Source: Hypholoma sublateritium FD-334 SS-4
Taxonomy: Eukaryota; Basidiomycota; Agaricomycetes; Agaricales; Strophariaceae
NCBI GenBank assembly: GCA_000827495.1
Contig: KN817519.1
Location: 636,462 to 700,461 of the forward strand
DNA length: 64,000 nucleotides
Direction of reading: 5' to 3'
Part shown: positions 55,456-64,000 of the stretch, one piece after another
How positions within the stretch are numbered: the stretch's first letter is position 1
Layout of the letters: each line of letters opens with the position of its first letter
Made by a program: the position numbers and the translations under genes
Notes under the pieces: generated by a model
The model's input: the letters and a program-made list of their open reading frames with translations, nothing else
Told to the model about the DNA's origin: nothing
Database searches by the model: none

Positions 55456-56147
55456 TCAGGCCTGTTGGGCGCGGCGCAGACCGGCGACGAATTCTTGCTA
55501 GGCAGGAGAGGCGCGTGTCAGGATGGGGAAGAATAGCACGCAGAGGCACAGCATACCAAGATCACGCCGGCAACGGCCTGCGCACGCCGCTCAAACTCTA
55601 CGACGTCGGGCTGGGCAAGCTCGTAATCGAGCGCGTTGGCGGCGGGCATACGGGCAAAGGGCGCCGGGGTAGCGCGGCGTTCGGGCATGGCGCCTGCGAC
55701 CTGCATGCAGCAAAACGGGGGCGACAGTGAGGACGGGCAGATGACACGTCGCGCGGTGTACGCACCAGGGCTGGGACGGGGCGAGGACCGTGCAGGAGCG
55801 CGGGAGGGGGGACGACGTCGATTCGCTCTTCGTCGAAGACGGTGTTCTGTGCAGACAAATGTACGGTATATCAGCAGCATGTAGAGCGGCGTCGACGAAG
55901 AACTAACCATCAGACGATCGAGGCCGGTGCCATCAACGAGCGCAGGTATCCACCGAGTGTAAGGGTGGAACCTAGAAGTTGACCTAGACTGGCTGTACGA
56001 CGGCAGCTTCGACGCGTCGGTCGTTTGCGTAGCCGTCTCGAAGGAGGGCAGTTGCGGGAACGGGGTTGCAGGAGCTTGGTCCCAAGCAGCACCGACGACG
56101 GGCGAGGGAGAAGCTTGGGCGTCGACGGTGGGTGCAGCACACGACAT
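55456..56147 (-). CDS. LPSY family gene 4 (opposite strand)
   Basis: Exons 55908-56147, 55766-55846, 55557-55700 and 55456-55497, phase-0 introns; 168 residues. Same plan: TPFPQLPSFETATQ (here L-P-S-F), KLPSYSQSR, RFHPYTR; exon 2 again 81 nt (PPPALLHGPRPVPAL); exon 3 with NALDYELAQPDVVEFERR and VAGVIL; exon 4 shorter, QEFVAGLRRAQQA. The start shares CCTCTGCCATG with copies 2 and 3. It is the most diverged copy by sequence yet keeps every splice site and the frame, which argues that the family is functional. The diverged repeat C lies upstream of it, in the matching orientation. Confidence 0.75.
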
Positions 56148-57079
56148 GGCAGAGGTTGTGGTGAGATGTGGGGAAGAGCAGAGCGGGCCCATTATATAGT
56201 CAGGGAAACCCTAAAATGTTAGCTCCAAATTTAGTGGTGTTCAACGGCGGCGTTTGGAGAAAAAAGACAGTGCGAAACCGCTAAGGGTCGCGTCCTATGG
56301 CACCTGGCATTTAGTTGGGTTTCAATCACAGAGAATCTGGCCGCTGCGGGCCGCCATCGTGGACGAGGAATAAGAACGTTGCAGCGCGGATGTAACTGTC
56401 GTCACACCTCCAATTTTCGTGTAAATGGGTGACATGTTGTAGCAAAAAACAAGCTCACCAATTAAAACCAACCGGCCTCATTTTCCACATTTGTGTGACT
56501 GACGGTGCCCCTTCTCGTGATACCCGTTATTCTTCCCTTCCCAGATCAATCGCAGGTATGCCCAATTCAAGCAGCTCTAGGTCTCGCTCGAAGTCGCGTT
56601 CGTTATCGTATATCCCAAGGGCGCCACGGAGTACTCATTGTCTCCTCCGACACGAAATAAGCTTCGAGAGGCTGTCGGTCACCGGAGGAAGAGGTCGACG
56701 ATAAACTCAAGTCGTCATCCGCTGTGTTCTTCCATGTTCGCGTTTGAAGGCGAAGCGTTCTGCACACACGTGTGTCGACGGACGAACACGTACACGAGCA
56801 TGCGGAGAGCTTGCAACACACAGTGGACTAGGATCGGACACATCTTATCATTGTGATGGGCGCCCGCTCGTTGTTTTTGTCGCCTTTCCGTGCTTCCCGT
56901 GACTGTTAACCAGGAAACTGGTAAACGACGCGTCGTATCGCTCTGCGAATCCTCGAGCTAGGTGTAGAGGTTCTTGCTCCGCGTTTAAAACGTGTAAATC
57001 ATGCAGTGATTGGGGTCGGGGTCGGTACGTTGTGTATTCCTTCGATTACTGACGGTCTCCTCGCTAATGTGTGACTCGG
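56148..57079. other. Promoter side of LPSY gene 4 and spacer
   Basis: Begins with a TATA-like TATATAG at 56194-56200, about 47 bp from the start codon of gene 4 on the minus strand. The rest has no recognised feature. Confidence 0.4.
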
Positions 57080-58470
57080 GTTCTATTCGTAGGTTTGGGT
57101 ATGCTTTCCGGGATGTCTGGAGCGCAACGCACCTTGGCAAGTTTTGCCAGGAGTGATGTTTGCCGCCTCGCGCCCTATTTCCATATTGGGAAAGTCGGCC
57201 GGATCCGTCGGGAGGGGCGGGATCCATCACCGCATGTGAGTCATGTCGCCCGGGCGCAACGCCGCACAAATAAATAGCAAAGCTGAGAAAAGTTGTCAGT
57301 TTTCGTTCTTCTTCCAGCCCCCATGTACAACATAAACGTGTAGCACCTATGAATGGTATGTCCCCTGGTAAATACCCGGGATGATACGCAAGTGCGGTCG
57401 CTGCACCACTGTCTGCCTCAAGAGTTCTCAAGAAACCTCAAGAAACAGCAAGCCAGTGAAAACATCAAGCCTTCAAGAGTAGAACCCTCGAAGACTTGTT
57501 GCTGCTGGCGCAGCCGCTTCGCAAACGAAATGTGCTTGAAATTTTTGGCAACTCACTATGCTGGGCAGCCCTCCCTTCAACGTGCAAATGAAAGCTCCCT
57601 GCTATTTCCTGACCAGCGGCCGTCCGAGCTCCTCATAAGGCCTTCTGAAAGTGACCGTATGTCCTGGATTTGAGCTTCTGAAAATTTTCATGTTGTCCAA
57701 ACCATTTGTTTTCGTTCTGAATGAACTTGGCGACGTGTTTGCGATACTGGTGCCGCTTTTTTGTTATGCTTGAATGACTTGGCCTCTGCCTGAAGAATGT
57801 GAAGGTCAACGCCCGCAACTTGGTTCAAGTTTGATTGTCTTTACCGTCAAAACGTCTCTTCAACTTCAAGCCCTTTTCGCTACGAAAAGAGGGATTCGCT
57901 GAACGCGCCAAGATATTGAGAGCGAGAGAGCCTGTGCAGAAAGTACTCTGGTCGTCTGAATTGCCCATAGCTTTGGGACAGAGTCACCAAGAACGTTGAA
58001 GAAGAAGCGTGGTTGTGTGCCGCCGCAAAATCAACAGAAGAGCAACAGACGAAAGCACGAAAAAGGTGGCCCGTCGGCAATATCAATCAATTTGGTCACA
58101 AACTTTCGAACAAGAAGGATTAAAAATACCGGAAATAATTCTGCTTTATTCTGGGTCTTTTTATCTCGCCCAGATCCTTCGACGTTCAATTATTTCAAGT
58201 CTAAAGATGCCATAGGATTTTTTCCTCGAAGATCGTCGCCCCACGAACACCTGTGCAGAGAAAATATTGTTAGGGGTGACAGTGCCGACGTTCCAGCCGT
58301 TCGACCAATCTATTTCGGCCAAATCGAGCTGTTGATTCTGCCCGAAATTGATTTACAATTCAGAACTTTGTCGCTCACATGGCTCAGAAAGCGAGCAGAC
58401 AACGGCCAGAGCACGAGGACCAGAAAACTTGACCTTGGAACGTAGTCGACCTTTCTGGACGCTTTGTTGC
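57080..58470 (-). repeat. Accessory repeat, diverged copy C
   Basis: Reverse complement aligns in patches with copies A and B: the block with GGAAGAAGAACG and TTGCGCCCG (about 57180-57330 versus 40140-40290), the block with TTCTGGGTC (about 58090-58220 versus 39300-39350 reversed) and the GACTACGTTCC site before the small ORF (58442-58452 versus 39038-39048). The ORF start codon and frame are lost here. Orientation relative to its LPSY gene is the same as in A and B. Confidence 0.65.
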
Positions 58471-60471
58471 GGTCGAGAAAAGTCCATGTGCAAGAATTTC
58501 GCCTCCTAAAAGTCAAGACATACTCCCTCATACTCCCCCCTCAAGCTCATGAGTCATAGGTCGCCTGCTTTGCTGCTCTTTGTGTCAAACAGCTCAGATC
58601 CAAGCCACTTATAATTCAAGTTTGACGAGCCTTAACCCCGGCGGGAGCAAAGGGCACGAAAGGAAGCCACCCAACGCACTCTACGGTGCCATCTGAAGAC
58701 AATCCACCATGCCACCGACTTCGAGACTTCATTTCCCCGCTCTCCCTCATCCTCACAATCCATGCGCCGTGTCGCGAAGCTTTTGCAGTTCGAAGGACCA
58801 GTATGTTGTGTATCCGTCGCTGGGTGACGACCGCTGAGCGCTGAGTCCCGACCAACTTCCCGACGGCCGACGATTCGTTCAATCGTTGATATCCCAAAGT
58901 CCGGTGCCACCTCGCGCAGTAAGACCTTCATTTGTCCCCAATAAATTTCTGGACCAAGGCTGTAGCAGCAATTCATGCTCTTCGCCTCCGTCAACCCATG
59001 CAGGCCGCACATTTCGCCCAAACCATATTCTCGGAGGTTGCCTGAGAATTCCTAGTCCACCTGGTCATCTTTGGTGCTCGAATCCTGCGCCTTCTTTACT
59101 GGGAATATATGACCCCCGTGACTCTCTAGGATCTATAAACAACGATAGACTGTCGGTGGGTGACCTTCGTCTCCTTCCCCAATCGCACGACGCTCATATT
59201 GTGTTCAAGCACGCCTGCAGACTCAGCGGGGAATATCAGACAAACGAAACACTGTCTCAGATCAACGCTTCCCATGTGAAAAGTGCGCAAATCGGTTATG
59301 TAGTTGAGGCCTGTTATCCCTCATCAATGTATCAGGCTTCAAGTGTCGAAGATTCATCGCGAGATCAGTGCCCTGCTTCGTAGGAGATGTGTACATGGCT
59401 TTTAAATGTGGTAAACAGGACTATCCACCAGCAAACTGCCCAGCGCTAATTTATTTTTGTCTCTACTAGTTGTCACTGTCAATACTCGGGATGCCGATTA
59501 AGTCAAAATATTCCTCAAAAGGGAACAAATGACGTTAAATAAATCACTGCTATGGGCCACGCTCTGGCCGATTTACCGCTATTATTCGGCAGCTTACATC
59601 GAACAATCGCAGGGCTCAGCTACTTGCCCGGTCTGACGACGAAGCCCTACGAAAATACCCCCTAAAAGGTGGGTGCGTATACCGTTCTCTTTGAGTCTAA
59701 TTATTAATCAACGAATTCGTCAGTGGCAATTGTAACGGTCGGCGATAACTTAGTTGTCCGTGTTCGAGGACGTTACGCATGTCGTCTGACGCCAGGACGT
59801 CTTACGACGCACCACCCATCATGTGTCTGTATTCCGTTTTTTTTCATGGTCGCTATACTTCTCTGCGATGATACCGCGGCGGTGTGCATGGACTCGTACT
59901 ATACCGTTACTGTACGAGTGGACACCCTCAGATGTCAGAAGCATTCAAACAACCTTGTCATGATGAATTCAGCATGTTGGAACCGGCGAAAATTTTCAGT
60001 ATGAGCTTCGTATCATATTTTTTCCTTTAGTCGCGTTCGCTGCGAAGAAAATAGTTTTACGATTCAATGACCATGATACAAAAATCTCAAGTTCTGAACT
60101 GCTCCTTAGCCGGCCCGTTCATGCCGATTGCTTTCGGCGGTAAACCTGGATCAGTCAACTGTCGAAGTGTCTTATTATTGATGACCACCCCTTCAACGAC
60201 ATTCGTCCTTCCCCCTTTTCTCAATTCTGCAAGTTCTGGCCGGACATTCCAGTGATTCCATACTTCTATCCCCACCGCTAACTATCTATCTTCTGGAAAT
60301 TGTAACTGAAGCGTCTGAATTCGACGCGCTTTAATTCGATAGTACGCGTTACTAAAGTCCCTGGTTGCGTTCAGGCTGGCCGTCGTTTTGGAGGGTACCC
60401 GAGCCCGTACGCAATCCAATCATTCTAATACACACCGGAAGCAGTCCCCTTTCCATCGAAAGTACCATAGA
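58471..60471. other. Spacer
   Basis: No gene supported. A plus-strand frame at 58886-59383 (165 codons) overlaps a minus-strand frame of similar length; neither has family blocks. Upstream of the ankyrin-DIL gene the sequence becomes ordinary AT-balanced intergenic DNA. Confidence 0.4.
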
Positions 60472-63400
60472 ATGCAATCTTCCCCCGCACAGCCTATAGA
60501 TCTCTCGCCCGAACCCGATCTCCATCCTCTCTATCCTACAATCCTGCAAATATCTCAGCAACTCAGCTCACACTCTGGACTGAGCCCCCCTCAAAAGGTA
60601 GAGCTGGTGTCACACTGCCTCACCCGTGCATGCGCTTTTGGGGACATCTCCATCGTGCAATATCTATTGACGGATCCGCAGGCTCAGAGCGTGGTTGATC
60701 TGGGTCTGCGGGACGAGGACAGCGTAGGGCTTATCAGCCTGGCGATCCACGGCTTCATAGGTGACGCGGACCGCGACGTGGAGCGCGAGGAATGCGTACG
60801 CCTGCTCGTCGCGCAGGGCGCGGACATGGTGGCGGACAAGGGTGAGTAACATGCTTCAAGTTGTGCCAGATCATTCCTAATGTTCAAGTTGCATGGTCAG
60901 CGGGCTGGACGCCGCTTCACTATGCAGCAGTGATGGCGCCGCCGACTTTGGTGTCGTATTTGATGACGCACGGGTGCGACCCGTTTGCGGTGACGGCTCG
61001 GGGTCTCACACCGCTCGACATAGTCACCGCGCATTCAGTACTGCCAGGCAAGGAGGACGTGGCATTGCTATTGGAAGAGTCTATGCGCTCGCAAGGCTGG
61101 ACGGGTGGGCGCATGGAGGAAAGACGACGGTTGTTTGAGCAGCGCTCGAAGCGGACAAGGAGGAAGAAGGAAATACGCGAGCACGTTGGGAACGCGTTGG
61201 GCGTCAGTCCGGACTGGTGGCGCCGGGATGCAGATCTTTCAGAATCGGACGACGATTCAGACGAGGAAGAAGACGTCGACGAAAACGTATATGTGAGTCA
61301 CCTACCTCGTCGTATGAGTGGTGTACGACTAACCTTATGCAGACGCCCCATCCAGATTATTCATCTATGCTCGTCTTCTCGCCCCCGTTTCTGTCCCAGA
61401 TCTTTGAGTCCCTTATAACAAACTACAAGCCTACATTCAAAGACGCTACACCTGCCAACACCCTATATATGCTTGCCAGATTTGCCGCCCTGACTTGCGA
61501 TCATACGTGGTTAGAAGATCTTATAATAGGAGCCACCGATGCTATCGAAGAGACTTTCTTCGTGAGTTCGACCCTTGATACGAATTGAATGCTAGAAGAT
61601 TTATTAATGGTTCGTCGCGTCTTTCGTCAGAGTCGGGCAGAAGATCTGTCGTGCTTGGTCTTCTGGCTATATAATACCACAGTGTGGTTGCATCTACTGG
61701 AATGCGATACCTCAATAAGCGAGGCCTGTGAGATGCTGGGCTCTTTTGAAATAATCGAGGAAGTCATTAATTCCGTGTTCGGTAGATATCTGACTCATGC
61801 TCTCCGCAACAACATACTGACAGGAGCCTCCCAGTTTTCATTATCCGCTACGCCGAGCGACGCATAGATGAACTCCTCGATTCCACGATACTGACATATA
61901 CGCCCATGCCTTCTGAATTCGAGGCCGTGCAATTCGAATCCGAATGGTCTTTTCTTCGCCCTTTCTCTGCCAAGAAGAAGCAACCCTTGACGCCTCCTAC
62001 ACGCAGTCTAACACCAGCAACCCCGCCTAGTCCTAGTCCACACCGATCGTTATCGCCCGCTGTAAGCCAGCTAACGATCTCGTCTTCTACTTCACGAGGA
62101 TTCTCGTCTCTACGACAGACCGTTAATCGCGCTAGAGGCCAAACCGCAACAACTCCTTTGTCATCTCTGTTCCATGACCCTACATCCCCGCCACCGCCGT
62201 CGCCACTGGATCTCACTTCGTTCCTTACATCTCTGCATACACTTTTAGAATTGTCTGATATCAATCCGGTTATTATTACACAGTTATGGTCGCAAGTCAT
62301 GTACTGGACGTCATGTAAGTCATATATTTGTTCATCTAATTCCACAAGTATACTCATTCTCTGTAGGTGAAATCTTCAACCGTGTGATTACACGCAAAAA
62401 ATATATCTGCCGGTCAGTGTTAGTGATATCGCGCCATCCTGCGAGGATTGATACTTCATCAAAGATCGCGCGCGGTTCAAATAAGCATGAACTTGACCGC
62501 CCTGGAAGAATGGATAGAAGAGATGGGAATACCGCCAGGAATTCAGTCCCACTTTGCGGCTCTGCGAGATCTACTAAATTGGCTCCAGGTTAGTCGCCTG
62601 CTGTTTAAGCGTGCGTGGCTGATCATGAACAGTGTCTATCGTCCATAACGGAATTCCCTGAGCTTGTTGCGCGGATTCAAACTATGAAGCATATCAACCC
62701 TTTGCAGGTAAGATCCCAATCATGCGACGAGCCGGTTGTTGGGAATTGACCCATGTGTTCAGATGCGCCGCGCAGTTCGCGACTACAAGTACGAGGTCAA
62801 CGAGGGCCGGATGACAGAAGAGTGCATTCAGTATCTCACACAGCTGCAGAAGGACTGGGAAAGGCATCGAGTCAAGCTTGGCGTTGAAGCCCTCAGAAAA
62901 GAGGTTATTACTCCCTACTTGCAGTAATGAAAAGCTAACGCTTGTCAAGATTGTAGAACGGGATAAAGAACGAGAAGGAAGCGTGTCGTCTTTGATCAAC
63001 GATGCTGCAAGCGTATCTGGAGATACTACCTCTATCGCCCCAAGTTCGATGGAGGCCATTTCGCCCCAGCAAAGTATCGATACCCTGTTTGATAGGATGG
63101 CTGATATATCGTTGTGGGAGCCCGTCCGACCACCACAAGCTCTTGGAGAGCTGATGGACTCCAGATATATGATGCCTCTGCTATTCCCCTCCGACCCTCG
63201 TCTATTGTCTGCCTTACCTGGGAAAAAGGCAATGGTAGATGATCGCAAGAGAGTGTCAATGCAGACACTAAGCTCGAGTTCGGACACCAGTTCTGGACAC
63301 GGACATGTGCATGCACCAAGCGCGCCGCTTCCATGGATCTCAAGGAATCGTAAAATTCGCAAGGTCAACGTCGGAACGCTGCAATGGGTCGACGGAATTC

Positions 63401-63642
63401 GCTCTGCATCGCGCTGGGGTCGGCCGGTTGCTCCTGATTATGAACCGGAGGATGAAGCCGACCCTTCTTCACCTGAGGACGTTAACGATCCCGACCCGAC
63501 AATCAACATGAACACGCACGTCACACACCTCACCCGCAAACCATCTGGCCGAGCCAAAGCGCGGCCCGGTGCAGGCGAAACAACGCCCATCGACGGCTCG
63601 TTCGACTTGCATCACACGACCAACTCACATCGCAACGAGTAG
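60472..63642 (+). CDS. Ankyrin repeat and DIL-domain protein
   Basis: Ten exons: 60472-60841, 60901-61292, 61343-61561, 61631-61781, 61835-62314, 62367-62412, 62465-62588, 62633-62707, 62763-62903 and 62950-63642; 896 residues, phases close. Ankyrin repeats at residues 35-200 (ACAFGDISIVQYLL, GWTPLHYAAVMAPPTLVSYLM, ARGLTPLDIV), then the acidic SEDDDSDEE-type linker and a dilute domain: LSCLVFWLYNTTVWLHLL, then after a Ser/Pro insert TQLWSQVMYWTSCEIFNRVI, NLTALEEWI and CIQYLTQLQ. DIL domains occur in class V myosin tails and AF6; fungi have this separate ankyrin-DIL protein, of unknown role. The last exon is Ser-rich. An in-frame ATG at 60388 could add 28 residues. Confidence 0.9.
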
Positions 63643-63941
63643 TATTATAACGCTAGACGGCGTTCATCTGTATAATAAATTATTGCTCTCGCGTACGTGC
63701 ACACGCTTTCCTATTCATGTTTTCGCGTCCCAGAAGAGGTTGCCAGGATCTAGGTATAATTATTTTTACCAATAATATTGCGTTGAACGAGACCCTTGAA
63801 GGCATAATCCGAGATGTTTATTGCAAATTGCTTTTCGTTGCACCTTACTGCGGGTATACATGTCCGGCTTATGGTTGGCTTATGGTTGGCACTTGGCGGC
63901 CACTGCTCTCCACTACTGCGCAGAAAGGCTATGCCAACCGA
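63643..63941. other. 3' flank of the ankyrin-DIL gene
   Basis: No gene; includes a direct 9-10 bp duplication (TTATGGTTGG twice at about 63870-63890). Confidence 0.4.
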
Positions 63942-64000
63942 TCAACGCTTTCCCAGAATGGCAGGTGCATTAGGTTTGGGCGCCGTCTCTCCAAACTCCT
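63942..64000 (-). CDS. Possible 3' end of a minus-strand gene
   Basis: The minus strand from the window edge reads EFGETAPKPNAPAILGKR and stops at 63942. Composition and the clean stop look like a real C-terminus, but with 19 codons only this is a guess. Confidence 0.3.
   Translation of the reverse strand, partial: EFGETAPKPNAPAILGKR

Noticed and set aside
58632..59383. Opposed frames of 129 and 165 codons
   Set aside because: They overlap on opposite strands, no recognisable motif, no introns in an intron-rich genome.
1..64000. CRISPR arrays, rRNA genes, bacterial-type operons
   Set aside because: None present; the window is eukaryotic.

Overview
The window looks like nuclear DNA of an agaricomycete (mushroom-forming basidiomycete). 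Genes are dense, split by many introns of mostly 46-65 nt with GT(A/G)AGT-like donors, CTAAC/CTGAC-type branch points and YAG acceptors, often share short divergent promoters, and the predicted proteins resemble basidiomycete families. All identifications come from reading the translated sequence; no database search was run. Exon joins were checked by hand for phase.

Left part (1-33.3 kb): housekeeping genes in a compact array. In order: a secreted protein (5' truncated), MGR2 (TIM23 subunit), PEX10, a GID1/RanBPM-type SPRY-LisH-CTLH-CRA protein, UMP1 (proteasome assembly), an FAD oxidoreductase, MFAP1-like splicing factor, two tandem 12-exon MFS transporters (the second with a +1 frameshift), CCA1 (tRNA nucleotidyltransferase), ROK1-like DEAD-box helicase, a full-length paralog of the first secreted protein, a possible SAP30-like protein, ARO2 (chorismate synthase), an unknown protein, a CofD-like protein, and two tandem four-helix membrane proteins (DUF7704-like). 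Many genes are head-to-head with 110-250 bp between starts (MGR2/PEX10, GID1/UMP1, MFS2/CCA1, SAP30-like/ARO2, CofD-like/DUF7704). Several hold tiny exons of 4, 8 or 15 nt.

Middle part (33.3-60 kb): a gene-poor accessory region made of local duplications. A four-exon gene family that I do not recognise (called LPSY family here, after its paired L-P-S-Y motifs) occurs four times. Three of the copies sit directly downstream of a copy of a repeat; two of these repeats (38.3-41.3 and 44.8-47.9 kb) are about 3.1 kb, close relatives, and carry an intact 35-codon ORF with a signal-peptide-like start. A third, diverged repeat lies in opposite orientation at 57.1-58.5 kb. Between the two good units lies an inverted, broken copy of a PXA-domain gene whose intact source is at 51.6-53.0 kb, next to 6-phosphogluconolactonase and a small single-span membrane protein. 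Further scraps of the PXA last exon follow it.

Right end (60.5-63.6 kb): a ten-exon ankyrin plus DIL-domain protein, then possibly the 3' end of another gene.

The most novel material is the LPSY family with its accompanying repeat and mini-ORF, followed by the conserved micro-exons.
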